From Sporocytophaga myxococcoides DSM 11118 (GTDB lineage Bacteria; Bacteroidota; Bacteroidia; Cytophagales; Cytophagaceae), in assembly GCF_000426725.1 (NCBI RefSeq), contig NZ_KE384560.1, positions 952,960 to 1,016,959 on the forward strand: a DNA stretch of 64,000 nt. The letters are read 5' to 3'. Positions 15,982-25,928 of this stretch are shown here, piece by piece. Made by a program: the position numbers and the translations under genes. The notes beneath the pieces are model-generated. The model ran no database searches. It was given only the letters and a program-made list of their open reading frames with translations, and was not told where the DNA came from. Every line of letters starts with the position of its first letter. Position 1 is the stretch's first letter.

Positions 15982-17022
15982 ATGCAATTGAAAAATGATT
16001 TAATCCTGCGAACGGCCAAAGGAGAAAAAACAGAAAGAACTCCTGTATGGCTTATGAGGCAGGCGGGTAGAATTCTTCCTGAGTACAGAAAAGTAAGGGA
16101 AAGTTTAAGTGGATTTAAAGAACTAGTAACAAATCCTGCCCTGGCTGCAGAAGTAACAATACAACCTGTTGACATTTTAGGGGTAGATGCTGCGATCATT
16201 TTTTCAGATATTCTGGTAATTCCTGAAGCAATGGGACTTCCTTATGAAATGATCGAAGCAAAAGGTCCATTGTTTCCTAAAACCATACAATCGGAAAGTG
16301 ACATTCAGCAATTGAAAGAAAAAGAAGCTGCTGCTGATGAACTTCAGTATGTATATGATGCGATAAAAATTACCAAAAAAGAGTTAGGTGGGAGAGTACC
16401 TTTGATTGGTTTTGCGGGTGCGCCTTTTACAATAATGGCTTACATGGTTGATGGTGGTGGTTCTAAGACATTCAGCAAAACAAAAAAGATGCTTTATGCA
16501 GAACCTGCTCTGGCTCATGCATTACTTAGCAGAATTACTTCAGCAACTATTGCTTATCTGAAAAGACAAATCACTGCTGGAGCTGATATGCTCCAGATAT
16601 TTGATTCATGGGCAGGTATACTCGCTCCAGACGTATACAACGAATTTTCGTTGAAGTACATCAATGATATATGCAATGCCATAAATGAAGTACCTATAAC
16701 AGTATTTGCGAAAGGTGCCTTTTTTGCAAGAAAGGAAATGGCTGCATTAAAATGCAATACGATCGGTCTTGACTGGAATATGGATATTAAAGAATCCAGG
16801 GCAATCATAGGAGAATCAAAAACGCTTCAAGGGAATCTTGACCCTTGCGTATTATATGCATCGTTTGATGATATTAAAAAGGAAACACTTAAAATGCTAA
16901 ATGCCTTTGGACCTTATAAACACATAGCGAACCTGGGGCATGGAGTATATCCGGATACAGATCCGGAAAAGGTTAAGTGTTTTGTCGAAACAGTTAAGGA
17001 ATACAGTCCAAAGATGAGATAA
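15982..17022 (+). CDS. hemE: Uroporphyrinogen decarboxylase HemE
   Basis: Removes four carboxyl groups from uroporphyrinogen III to give coproporphyrinogen III in haem synthesis. It is 346 residues with the family N-terminal signature [17 protein letters not shown] (substrate-binding Arg residues), then [18 protein letters not shown], and [10 protein letters not shown] in the C-half. Length and ends fit the family well. A perfect -7 box ends 4 nt before the ATG, so its mRNA is probably leaderless. It stands alone between the T9SS-tail-like gene and a terminator; other haem genes are outside the window. Confidence 0.95.
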   Translation: MQLKNDLILRTAKGEKTERTPVWLMRQAGRILPEYRKVRESLSGFKELVTNPALAAEVTIQPVDILGVDAAIIFSDILVIPEAMGLPYEMIEAKGPLFPKTIQSESDIQQLKEKEAAADELQYVYDAIKITKKELGGRVPLIGFAGAPFTIMAYMVDGGGSKTFSKTKKMLYAEPALAHALLSRITSATIAYLKRQITAGADMLQIFDSWAGILAPDVYNEFSLKYINDICNAINEVPITVFAKGAFFARKEMAALKCNTIGLDWNMDIKESRAIIGESKTLQGNLDPCVLYASFDDIKKETLKMLNAFGPYKHIANLGHGVYPDTDPEKVKCFVETVKEYSPKMR

Positions 17023-17061
17023 AAAAAATGGAGTTCTTAAATTTAAGAACTCCATTTTTTT
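17023..17061. terminator. Bidirectional palindromic terminator between hemE and hldA
   Basis: A perfect palindrome pairs a 19-nt arm (AAAAAATGGAGTTCTTAAA) with its exact complement and has A and T tracts at its ends, serving both convergent genes. Confidence 0.85.
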
Positions 17062-17076
17062 ATGATTAAAATTTAA

Positions 17077-18102
17077 TTAACTATTGTTTACCTGCACATT
17101 CAGTCTCTTTGCTTCTGCAATTAACATTTTTTTGTCTATTGGAACGACTCCAACATGCTCGCAGACAATCCCACCGGCAAGATTGGATAGTTCAGCCAAG
17201 GCTTTATGGGGTATATTTAGAGCACAACATAATGCAGCAGCACTTACTACAGTGTCTCCCGCTCCTGATACATCAGCAATTTCGCGAAGGTGAGCGGGAA
17301 TATGGTGTGTTACCTCTGAATTGGTAATGATTACACCTTTTTCTGACAGCGTAACTAAAATTGTATCTGCATTCAAAGTTGACCTTAGTATGTCGATAGA
17401 GCTTTTAAGCTCATTGATATTATCAAGATCTCCGTCAAGCTTTAATCCCTCTTTCATTTCCTTTTTATTGGGTTTGAAAAGAGTTACTCCTTTGTAATGC
17501 AGGAAGTTTCGTTTTTTCGGATCTACAACTGTAGGAATGTTGTAGTCTCTGGCGAGCTTTACAATTTCAGCAATCAGGTCCCTATGCAGTGTTCCTTTGT
17601 CGTAATCTTCAAATATTATGACATCAGCTTCCTGAATTAATTTTTTTGCTTTTTCTATCAGAAGAATGGTTTCTTCCTTGGTAATAGGAGTGTCAATTTC
17701 TTGATCCACTCTTAGCATGTGATATGATCCGGAAATTACCCTGTGTTTAATCGTAGTAATCCTGGAATCACTTTTAATAATCCCTTCTGTGGAAAGGTTA
17801 TTTTGCTCTAAAAGTGTGATGAAGTCTTTAGCTTCGGTGTCGTTACCTATTACACTGCATAGAATTGGCGTAGCGCCCAATGATTGCACGTTTAATGCAA
17901 CATTGGCCGCTCCTCCAAGTCTTTGGTCCTTTTTCTGGACATTAATAATAGGGACGGGAGCCTCCGGAGATATTCTTTCGACCTTACCCCAAAGGTAAGA
18001 GTCAATCATAACATCTCCGAAGATCAATACTTTCAGACTTTCAAATGCCTTGAAAAGCCCGTCTATAGAATCAATATTCGTTATTTTAGTTTTGCCAGGC
18101 AT
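17077..18102 (-). CDS. hldA: Heptose-7-phosphate kinase (RfaE domain I / HldA type)
   Basis: PfkB-family kinase that phosphorylates D-glycero-beta-D-manno-heptose 7-phosphate at C1 for the LPS-core heptose precursor. The 341 residues show VLIFGDVMIDSYLWG, then ERISPEAPVPI, GGAANVALN and the C-terminal DVSGAGDT motif with the catalytic Asp. It contains only the kinase half; the nucleotidyltransferase half found in HldE is absent, so the two activities are probably separate. It overlaps the upstream aspartate aminotransferase gene by 22 nt. An alternative PfkB sugar kinase role is less likely given the RfaE-specific motifs. Confidence 0.88.
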   Translation of the reverse strand: MPGKTKITNIDSIDGLFKAFESLKVLIFGDVMIDSYLWGKVERISPEAPVPIINVQKKDQRLGGAANVALNVQSLGATPILCSVIGNDTEAKDFITLLEQNNLSTEGIIKSDSRITTIKHRVISGSYHMLRVDQEIDTPITKEETILLIEKAKKLIQEADVIIFEDYDKGTLHRDLIAEIVKLARDYNIPTVVDPKKRNFLHYKGVTLFKPNKKEMKEGLKLDGDLDNINELKSSIDILRSTLNADTILVTLSEKGVIITNSEVTHHIPAHLREIADVSGAGDTVVSAAALCCALNIPHKALAELSNLAGGIVCEHVGVVPIDKKMLIAEAKRLNVQVNNS

Positions 18103-19292
18103 TCTTTGATTCTTCTCAATGCTTCTTTCAGATTTTCATCAGAAGCTGCAAATGAAATACGAATACAGTTTGGTGCACCAAAAGCATCACCACCTACCGA
18201 AGAAACGTGTCCTTCATTAAGCAGAAACATTGCAAGGTCACTTGCTTTATTGATAACAGTTCCGTTATAGCTTTTCCCAATATAAGAGCTGATATCAGGG
18301 AATGTGTAGAATGCTCCCTGAGGTACATTTACCTTAACTCCCGGAATCTCTTTTAATAATCCTGTAACCAGGTCTCTTCTTCTCTTATATGCAACAGCCA
18401 TTTCTTTTGCGGCAGATAGATCTCCAGTAACAGCCGCATATGCTGCTTTTTGAGCAATTGAGCATGTACCTGAAGTAACCTGTCCCTGGATTTTATCACA
18501 TGCAGCAGCTATCCATTTTGGAGCTCCGATGTATCCAACTCTCCAACCAGTCATTGCATAACCTTTAGAGAATCCGTTTACTGTGATTACTCTGTCTTTT
18601 ATAGCAGGTACACTTCCTATGCTAAAGTGACTTCCTTCAAAGTTGATATATTCGTAGATTTCATCTGCTATCACAAATATTCTTTCGTTTTTAGCAACGA
18701 TGTTAGCAATAGCTGTTAATTCTTCTTTAGAGAATACTGCACCAGATGGGTTACATGGACTAGAGAATAGTATTGCTTTAGTTCTTGGAGTGATAGCAGC
18801 TTCAAGATCAGAAGGTTTTACTTTGTAGTCATTCTCTATTGTTCCTTCAACGATTACAGATTTACCTTCAGCAAGTTTTACCATTTCTACATAACTTACC
18901 CAGTATGGAGCAAAGATTATTACTTCATCTCCTGGATCGATGATGCTTAAAAGAACATTTGCTATAGATTGCTTAGCTCCTGTAGATACTACAATATTCT
19001 CAGCAGTATAATCTAACCCGTTTTCTTTTTTCAGCTTATCTGCAATAGCTTGTCTCAGTTCTGCAGTTCCCGGAACCGGGGTATAGAAAGTAAAACCATC
19101 ATCAATGGCCTTCTTTGCTGCATCCTTTATATGTTGTGGTGTTTGAAAATCAGGCTCACCCACGCTGAGGCTTATTACTTTATGTCCTTGTCCTGCCAGC
19201 TCACGCGCTTTTTTAGTCATGGCTAGTGTTTCAGATTCTGACAAGGCTCTGAGTCTTTCAGACAAAAGATTAGTTTCTGTGATTGTACTCAT
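18081..19292 (-). CDS. Aspartate aminotransferase-type PLP enzyme
   Basis: Fold-type I aminotransferase of 403 residues, close to the aspartate aminotransferase subgroup of class I. Motifs: VSLSVGEPDFQTP near residue 45, FSSPCNPSGAVFS, IADEIYEYINFEG, and the PLP-Lys motif NGFSKGYAMTGWRVGY. It probably interconverts aspartate and oxaloacetate; some relatives also act on prephenate. I chose ATG at 19292 because the upstream TTG at 19316 sits inside a perfect -7 box. hldA follows with a 22-nt overlap, an unusual pairing of amino acid and LPS genes. Confidence 0.88.
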   Translation of the reverse strand: MSTITETNLLSERLRALSESETLAMTKKARELAGQGHKVISLSVGEPDFQTPQHIKDAAKKAIDDGFTFYTPVPGTAELRQAIADKLKKENGLDYTAENIVVSTGAKQSIANVLLSIIDPGDEVIIFAPYWVSYVEMVKLAEGKSVIVEGTIENDYKVKPSDLEAAITPRTKAILFSSPCNPSGAVFSKEELTAIANIVAKNERIFVIADEIYEYINFEGSHFSIGSVPAIKDRVITVNGFSKGYAMTGWRVGYIGAPKWIAAACDKIQGQVTSGTCSIAQKAAYAAVTGDLSAAKEMAVAYKRRRDLVTGLLKEIPGVKVNVPQGAFYTFPDISSYIGKSYNGTVINKASDLAMFLLNEGHVSSVGGDAFGAPNCIRISFAASDENLKEALRRIKECLAKLK

Positions 19293-19313
19293 TTTAGATG
19301 TTTTTTGCGGGTT

Positions 19314-19321
19314 CAAAATTA
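19314..19321 (-). promoter_or_regulatory. -7 promoter box for the aspartate aminotransferase-hldA pair
   Basis: TAATTTTG on the minus strand matches TAnnTTTG exactly and predicts an 18-nt leader. It overlaps the alternative TTG start at 19316, supporting the ATG at 19292. Confidence 0.5.
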
Positions 19322-19527
19322 TGGATTATCCACCTATATTGCTAATCAATTTTGGGTTTTTTCTCTATTTTATTAAATTTTTTTTATTTAATGTTTTATT
19401 TTCTTTTTATTGATTTATAGCTAGTTACCTGGGCTAATGCTAGGGTTCCCTTTGCTATTTTTTGCCAAATTCAACATTCTTGAATTTTCTATTGTTCTAT
19501 TGATAGTGAGAAAGAAAGTGGAGGGAT

Positions 19528-20109
19528 ATGAGACTATTAATGAGTATTGTAGGGATATTAGGTTTGTTTTTGGCTTCTTGTTCGCCAAAAGTACACTCCA
19601 ATCTTGCAAGTGGTGCTGATTTTAAGAATTATAAAACTTATGCCTGGATTAGAGAAGAAAACGATACTTCAGGATCAGATCAGGACCAGCAATTTAGCGC
19701 GTATAACAACCAGATTATAAAGGGTAATGTGAAGAATAATATTAATAGCGAATTACAATCGAGAGGATTTACAATAGATACTGTTAATCCAGATTTTCTG
19801 GTATCTCTAAAAGCTGTTTTTGAGAAAAAAACGGAGCTTGTAGGGTACCCGCTATATAGTAGTTACTATAACTTCTATTATCCAGGATATTACGCACTTT
19901 ACCCCGGATATTATTATTCTTATCCTTTTGCCTATGACTACTATGACTATACCTATACTGAAGGTACCTTGGTTGTAGATATCATAGACAGAGAAACCAA
20001 AAAGCTGGTTTGGAGAGGGTGGTCAGACGAGAGAGAAATCAAACCTAAAAAGGTAGAAAAAGAACTTGCTAAAGATGTAGATGAAATTTTTCAGGAATTT
20101 CCTTCTTAA
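19528..20109 (+). CDS. DUF4136 lipoprotein with Tyr-rich insert
   Basis: Predicted lipoprotein of 193 residues; the lipobox LASC places the lipidated Cys at residue 18. The mature part matches DUF4136: FKNYKTYAWIRE near the start, NNINSELQSRGF in the middle, and LVVDIIDRETKKLVWRGW near the end. Between these, about residues 108-147, lies a segment containing about 20 Tyr residues (for example YYNFYYPGYY), unusual for the family. The family function is unknown. It is followed by an intrinsic terminator and then tamB on the same strand. Confidence 0.8.
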   Translation: MRLLMSIVGILGLFLASCSPKVHSNLASGADFKNYKTYAWIREENDTSGSDQDQQFSAYNNQIIKGNVKNNINSELQSRGFTIDTVNPDFLVSLKAVFEKKTELVGYPLYSSYYNFYYPGYYALYPGYYYSYPFAYDYYDYTYTEGTLVVDIIDRETKKLVWRGWSDEREIKPKKVEKELAKDVDEIFQEFPS

Positions 20110-20124
20110 GCAATGTTTATCACT

Positions 20125-20173
20125 AAAGGCAAATCCAGTAGTATAAGTTCATACTACTGGGTTTGCCTTTTCA
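20125..20173 (+). terminator. Intrinsic terminator after the DUF4136 gene
   Basis: A long stem AAAGGCAAA-CCAGTAGTAT / ATACTACTGG-TTTGCCTTT with a short loop is followed by a T-rich tract. Confidence 0.85.
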
Positions 20174-20240
20174 TTTAATGCCTTATAAAACAATCTGCCA
20201 TTTATTTTAATTAGTATAATGTACCAATGATTTTACCACT

Positions 20241-23200
20241 ATTAAATCCATAAAGAAGTTTTTCTTATTATTTATTAAAGGCTCGCTGTTTTTCTTTGGG
20301 TCTATACTTATTTTATTTTTTCTCGTTGTCATATCTTTAAGATTACCCGCCGTTCAACGTGTTATAGCCAATAAGTTATCATTTTACTTATCACACAAGA
20401 TTGGTACCACTGCGTCTGTTGAAAAAGTTTATATGGACCTCACTGGGAAAATTGTTTTAAAGAATCTTTATATAGAAGATCAGAATAAAGATACGCTGAT
20501 CTCTGCTGAAGAACTCAAAGGCGGCGTCAGTTTACCAAGACTTCTTTACAGATCTGTTGATATTAATTATGCTTTAGCGGATCATGCTGTAATGAATATT
20601 AAACGAAATTCTAACAGTAATATATTTAATTATCAATTCTTGTTAGATGCTTTTAAAAATAATTCTTCAAATACTCAAGCATTTGGTTTTAACCTGAATC
20701 AAGCGGAGCTCCATACGTTACAAATGGTATACGACGATTTTTATACAGGTGTAGTGTTTTCCTATTTTTTAAAATCAGCAAAACTAGATTTTGAGGATTT
20801 GCCTGTGTCTTCAAAAAAATTAATAGTAACAGGTTCAAAGATCGATGGGCTATTTTTTAAGCTTGACCTGATAAGCAGAGAGAGACAGCCACGAAATGAT
20901 ACTATATCAACAAACTCAGGATCAATTTATATTCAGATATCAGACCTGAATGTCAGTAATTCAAGGTTCATTTATAATAATCATAACTTTTCGTTAGCAG
21001 AAAAGGGCTTTGATGTTAATCATTTTAATACATCGGTTGATGGCTTGTTGAATAGCTTTATAATGACAGGAGACTCATTATTTCTTTCACTGGATGATCT
21101 GAATTTAAAAAACTCAGATGGTTTTTTGGTTAAAGACTTAAGTGGAAAGCTTGAAATGCCAGGAGATCTAATGAAAATTTATGTGCGAAGATTCATGACG
21201 GAAAAGTCAGAGTTTAATGGAAGTTTAGTGCTTAAATTCCCTTCGATAGATTATTTGTCTGATTCGACCTCAGGTATTTTTACTACAACTACCTTTAACA
21301 AAGACAAGATATCACTTGAAGATATTCATTATTTCTATCCCGATATTTATACTATCATGGATAAAAGGAAAAAGGACATCTTTATTCATGGCAATATAAA
21401 CGGTTACTTGTCTGGTTTCACTTTCAAAAATGCGTTTATAGGCTTTGATTCTTCTAACTATTTCAAGGGAAATCTATCTCTCTATGGTTTACCGGATCTT
21501 AAGAAGTCTGCGGTAGATGCGGATATCCATAGACTAAACCTTGATATTCCATGGTTTCTTTCTTTTATCAAAACACCTAAAATCTCAAATGTCAATCTTA
21601 ATGAGTTGGGGCAATCTCATGTAGAGGGCAGTTTAAAGGGAACCTTTGAAAAACTTAAATTTAATGGCCGTGCAATAACTAAAGCCGGAGAGGTCAATGG
21701 GAATGTAAATATTAATTCTGATAGCCATTTGAAATTTAAGGGTGCTTCCGGGAGCTTGTCAGGCCGAGATATTCATGTGTCCAAAATTATAACGGGGATG
21801 AATGCATTTGGCAGATTATCAGCTCACGCGATTTTTAATTTTGAAAATAACAATTTATCCTATCTGGAATCTGATATTAAAAAACTTGAATACAATAAAA
21901 AGACTTTGACTAATCTCTCAGTGGTCGGATCTTTAATCGAAAATAGAGGAAGGTTTCAATTGAAGTCTGCTGGAAACTATGCTCATGCAGATCTTTGGAC
22001 TGATCTTGATCTCAATCAAAACAAATACAAAATTAAAGGAGCCTTAGGCGAACTCGATCTTTCCTTATTTGATGAAAATCTGAAAAAAACTTTTGTTGGA
22101 GGAGATATTAATGCAATAGTTGTGGCATCAAAGCTTGATAACCTTAATGCAGAGGTTAAGATTGTAAATTTTTATGCGCAAAATTCACAATCGATATATC
22201 ACTCCGATACAGTTATAGCACAATGCAAAGGTGATAATATTTACAGGAAGTTATCATTGCATTCTGATAGCATTGAAGCTGTGGCTGAAGGAAAATTTGT
22301 ATTATCTGAATTACCAGAGCTTTTAAGTAGCGATTATTTAAAGGAAGAAAAGAATAATAGAAATTATATTTCGGAAAATATTGAATTAAATATATCGGCA
22401 GGACAGGTTACTTCATTGATTTCAATGTTTCGGAAGGATGTTTCCGCCAGTAACATCGAAGTAGACGGAAGCTTTGATTTTTATAACAAAACGGGAGTGT
22501 TAAGTGGATTTGCAGAACGATTTAATTATAGTAAATACTCTTTAGAAAATTTGACAGTTAATACTGAGGGAGGATTCGATGGTCTTCGATTTGATCTGGC
22601 CGGGGACAGGTTGAAACTTTCAAATGGTTTGTACTTAAGCAGCCCATCAATCAGAGGAGAACTTCGGGAAAATGTTACTTCGTTCGTTTTGAATCTTTAT
22701 GAGAATCAATCTAACTCAGCTTTGAGTATGACAGGAGCACTCACTTTTCCTGGAGATACCATGAACTTGAGTGTTCGGGATCTTGATCTCAAGTTAAAAG
22801 GAGAAGAATGGAGATCTGAAGGTAATGCCAGGGTGATGTATTATCAAAAGAGTCTTGCTATTCAAAATATTCTGCTCACTCAGGGATCTCAAAAGATAAA
22901 GATACATTCACAGGATTTGCTTGGAGAAGGGGAGCTTGAAGCTCAATTATGGAATCTGAAGCTTGAACCTGTGCTATACTTTACGCCATTAAATAAGTAT
23001 TCTATAAAAGGTTCTTTGAATGGAGGGATTCAGGTAAAAGGGCTTTTTACATCACCAGCCATTGATGTGGACCTTATTATTGATAGTTTGATAGTTGGAA
23101 ATACAGCAGCAGGAAGATTAGCATTGCTAGCTGCTCCAATTGGTAAGGAAAGACATTCAATAAATCTAAGTCTGTCAGGTAAAGAGAACAATGCTTATGT

Positions 23201-24881
23201 ACATGGATTTGTAGATAAGGTAACACAGATAAGCGAAGCCACAGGAAATATAAACGTTGACATACCCAAATTGAGCTTACATTTTTTTGAGCCTTTTTTG
23301 AAGAATTATTTATTTGCTATGCATGGTTATATGTCTGGAAAAATGGCATTAAAAGGAAAACTTCTTCGTCCTGATGTGAAAGGAAAAATAGCATTTGAAG
23401 AGAGAAATGTTCTGGGGCTTCACTTTACTGAAAGTAAATATGTGATAGCTAACCAATACATAACATTTAATAATAACAAAATTATTTTTGATAATCTTGA
23501 TTTCAGAGATTTTGAAGGAAATAAAGCGCGTGTAGATGGATATATTCTTCATGATTATTTTAAGAATTTTGATATCAATCTTTCTCTTGAAGCCACGAAT
23601 TTTCAAGTGATGAACACTGAAAAGGTGAATCAGGCTGGTTTTTATGGAGTTCTCTTTGCTGATATTAATATGGAACTCAGAGGACCGGCAAATGACCTTG
23701 CAATTAATCTTAAACTCACCACAAGGCCTAAGTCTACAATAAACATCCCTCTTCAAACATCTAATTCTGAATTTAAAACACCGAGTTATATCATCTTTAT
23801 TGGAGAAGAGGAAAAATCTGATACATCGGAAGGTGTATTTCACGGTGTACCTATAAATCTGTCAAGATTTAAGTTTACAGGTAATCTTGCAATTACCAAA
23901 GATGCTCAGATAAATATTATTGTAGACCCTGCCAATGGAGATAAAATCTCAGCCAAGGGATCAGGTAAGTTTGAAGTAAAGGTAGATCAGGATAATGTTC
24001 CGGAACTTTATGGTTCTTATCAAATCCGAGAAGGTAGTTATACTTTTACCTTTGCCAGCCTTGTAAAGAAGGATTTTATAATAGAGAAAGGAAGCAGGCT
24101 ATCCTGGAATGGAGATATTATGGAGGGGCTTTTGAATGTAAAGGCAAGTTATACTACCAAAGCATCCAGGTACGACTTGATAAGTAATTATACAACTGCA
24201 TTAAATGATGAGTTTGTAAGATCTTCGAAAAGAAATCATCCTGTAACTGTAAAACTTAATGTTACGGGTGAGCTTGCTGAACCAGAGGTGAGCTTTCAGA
24301 TTGAAATGCCGGAGAGTAATGACCCCTTTCTAGGTAATATTATTTCACAAAGGATTAACGAAATTAACAATGATCAGCAACAGTTGCAGAGGCAGGTGTT
24401 TGGATTGATTGTTCTGAATAGATTTTTTCCGGAAGGGACAGGATATGTAAATTCCGGAGGAGGCATAGCAATGGAGCAGGCAAATCAAAGTGTGAGTCAG
24501 ATTCTTAATTCTGAGTTGAATAAAATTGCACCTGAATCAATCGCAGGCTTTGATATTGATGTAAATATAGAAGCACTTTCACCCGATAATCCGGGGCTTG
24601 CGCAAAGTTTACAGTTTAAAGCCAGTAGACAGATTAGTGAAAGGATTACGATTACAGCAGGAGGGAATGTTAATGTGGGCAATGTGCCAAATTCCGGACA
24701 GTTTCTTGGAGATTATACTGTCGTTTATAGGTTGAATAGTTCAGGAAGTGTCAATCTCAAGTTTTTCAGTACGACTTATCAAAGTTATTACTATTACTAT
24801 TATGATGATATCACTACACGTTCAGGTGTTAGTATTCAACATAGAAAATCTTTTAATGAATTTAAGGAACTATTTAAGTAA
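20241..24881 (+). CDS. tamB: Translocation and assembly module protein TamB
   Basis: Large inner-membrane-anchored periplasmic protein of the AsmA/TamB class, linked to outer-membrane protein assembly and phospholipid transport. It has an N-terminal membrane helix (FFFGSILILFFLVVISL), a very long repetitive beta-strand body and a C-terminal DUF490 domain (roughly the last 450 residues). The first ATG in frame (20433) would remove the membrane anchor. Upstream, between the stop at 20217-20219 and that ATG, the only AUH-type start is ATT at 20241, or ATA at 20250, giving about 1546 residues. The start is therefore inferred to be ATT. It converges with the EamA gene with a 4-nt gap. Confidence 0.88.
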   Translation: MKSIKKFFLLFIKGSLFFFGSILILFFLVVISLRLPAVQRVIANKLSFYLSHKIGTTASVEKVYMDLTGKIVLKNLYIEDQNKDTLISAEELKGGVSLPRLLYRSVDINYALADHAVMNIKRNSNSNIFNYQFLLDAFKNNSSNTQAFGFNLNQAELHTLQMVYDDFYTGVVFSYFLKSAKLDFEDLPVSSKKLIVTGSKIDGLFFKLDLISRERQPRNDTISTNSGSIYIQISDLNVSNSRFIYNNHNFSLAEKGFDVNHFNTSVDGLLNSFIMTGDSLFLSLDDLNLKNSDGFLVKDLSGKLEMPGDLMKIYVRRFMTEKSEFNGSLVLKFPSIDYLSDSTSGIFTTTTFNKDKISLEDIHYFYPDIYTIMDKRKKDIFIHGNINGYLSGFTFKNAFIGFDSSNYFKGNLSLYGLPDLKKSAVDADIHRLNLDIPWFLSFIKTPKISNVNLNELGQSHVEGSLKGTFEKLKFNGRAITKAGEVNGNVNINSDSHLKFKGASGSLSGRDIHVSKIITGMNAFGRLSAHAIFNFENNNLSYLESDIKKLEYNKKTLTNLSVVGSLIENRGRFQLKSAGNYAHADLWTDLDLNQNKYKIKGALGELDLSLFDENLKKTFVGGDINAIVVASKLDNLNAEVKIVNFYAQNSQSIYHSDTVIAQCKGDNIYRKLSLHSDSIEAVAEGKFVLSELPELLSSDYLKEEKNNRNYISENIELNISAGQVTSLISMFRKDVSASNIEVDGSFDFYNKTGVLSGFAERFNYSKYSLENLTVNTEGGFDGLRFDLAGDRLKLSNGLYLSSPSIRGELRENVTSFVLNLYENQSNSALSMTGALTFPGDTMNLSVRDLDLKLKGEEWRSEGNARVMYYQKSLAIQNILLTQGSQKIKIHSQDLLGEGELEAQLWNLKLEPVLYFTPLNKYSIKGSLNGGIQVKGLFTSPAIDVDLIIDSLIVGNTAAGRLALLAAPIGKERHSINLSLSGKENNAYVHGFVDKVTQISEATGNINVDIPKLSLHFFEPFLKNYLFAMHGYMSGKMALKGKLLRPDVKGKIAFEERNVLGLHFTESKYVIANQYITFNNNKIIFDNLDFRDFEGNKARVDGYILHDYFKNFDINLSLEATNFQVMNTEKVNQAGFYGVLFADINMELRGPANDLAINLKLTTRPKSTINIPLQTSNSEFKTPSYIIFIGEEEKSDTSEGVFHGVPINLSRFKFTGNLAITKDAQINIIVDPANGDKISAKGSGKFEVKVDQDNVPELYGSYQIREGSYTFTFASLVKKDFIIEKGSRLSWNGDIMEGLLNVKASYTTKASRYDLISNYTTALNDEFVRSSKRNHPVTVKLNVTGELAEPEVSFQIEMPESNDPFLGNIISQRINEINNDQQQLQRQVFGLIVLNRFFPEGTGYVNSGGGIAMEQANQSVSQILNSELNKIAPESIAGFDIDVNIEALSPDNPGLAQSLQFKASRQISERITITAGGNVNVGNVPNSGQFLGDYTVVYRLNSSGSVNLKFFSTTYQSYYYYYYDDITTRSGVSIQHRKSFNEFKELFK

Positions 24882-24885
24882 TTCT

Positions 24886-25779
24886 TTATTTACTTCTACT
24901 GACCAACAAAACTCCTGCAAGCACGAAGGCTGTTCCTAAAATCTGAAGCATGGTAATTTCTTCATTTAGAAATATGTTTGCAAGTATAATCGTGGAGACA
25001 GGGCCGACACTGCCGATAATGGAAGCTTTTCCTGCTCCTATGAGTCTTATACCCTCTGCCAGAAGAAAACTTGGGATAACAGTTGCTACAATGGCCATAA
25101 ATACGCTAAGCGCATATACCTGCCATTCATAGTGGAATAGATTACCTTCGGCATTCAATAAATAATGTATCAGCACTATCAATGTTGATACAATCATCGA
25201 AATGGAATTATATCTGACAGCACCAATTTTAGGGATAAGTTTTCCACTTCCTACAAGGTAAAATGAATAAGTGAGCGCACTTCCAAAAATGAGAAGTCCT
25301 CCAGTAATTACATTTTTTTGATCAAACTTTAAATCGTTAAGAAAAACAACTGCTATGCCACTATATGTCAGTAGTAAAGCAATAATTTCATTGCGCGTAA
25401 TTTTCTTTTTATAAAGAGCAGCTGATAAAAGTACTACAAGGGTAGGATAGATAAAGAGGATAAGCCGCTCAAGACTGGCAGTGATATATTCAAGTCCTTT
25501 GAAATCAAAGTAACTAGCCAGGTAATAACCCATTAACCCTAAAATAATCAAGAAAAGCCAATCGTTTTTTTCAATAGGTTTGGGTTTTTCTTTAAGCCTT
25601 GAATATGCAAGAGCACCAACGAAAAATGGTAAAGAAAACAGCATTCGTAAAGCAAGAAGAGACACTGAATCTATATGATAATTATAAGCTAATTTGACTA
25701 TTACCGCTTTGGAAGAGAAGCATATTGCTCCAATAAAAATGATAATAGATCCCCAAATGTTTTTGTACTTAGTATTCAA
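24886..25779 (-). CDS. EamA/DMT family transporter
   Basis: A 297-residue inner-membrane protein with ten predicted helices in two EamA repeats (about 10-145 and 155-295), the drug/metabolite transporter superfamily. The second repeat holds the family pattern GPVSTIILANIFLNEEITMLQILGTAFVLAGV. It starts with TTG at 25779; no ATG is usable. The substrate is unknown; family members export amino acids, nucleotides or other small metabolites. It converges with tamB, so no shared operon. A second EamA gene lies at 53920-54870. Confidence 0.85.
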   Translation of the reverse strand: MNTKYKNIWGSIIIFIGAICFSSKAVIVKLAYNYHIDSVSLLALRMLFSLPFFVGALAYSRLKEKPKPIEKNDWLFLIILGLMGYYLASYFDFKGLEYITASLERLILFIYPTLVVLLSAALYKKKITRNEIIALLLTYSGIAVVFLNDLKFDQKNVITGGLLIFGSALTYSFYLVGSGKLIPKIGAVRYNSISMIVSTLIVLIHYLLNAEGNLFHYEWQVYALSVFMAIVATVIPSFLLAEGIRLIGAGKASIIGSVGPVSTIILANIFLNEEITMLQILGTAFVLAGVLLVSRSK

Positions 25780-25928
25780 TTGAATTCTTTTTCCGGTTTT
25801 ATCCGGTGACTTAAATTAGTGAAATTACAGGTGCATTTTCCCTAGAATTTTTAAAACAAATCGTCTAAAAAAAACGTTTTAAAATTACTTCTAAGGGAGG
25901 TATTGATAAATATTAAATTTTTTAGAAA

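Noticed and set aside
19841-19970. The Tyr-rich run in the DUF4136 gene considered as a DNA repeat.
   Set aside because: Tyr codons alternate TAC and TAT irregularly, so the bias is at the protein level and not a tandem DNA repeat.
20222-20260. ATG at 20227 and a short ATG ORF upstream of tamB as alternative starts.
   Set aside because: The reading frame from 20227 reaches a stop within nine codons and is not in the tamB frame. It would need a sequence error.
23349-23843. A 164-residue minus-strand ORF inside tamB.
   Set aside because: It is antisense to a strongly supported coding region and its composition (many basic and aromatic residues) is that of a shadow frame.
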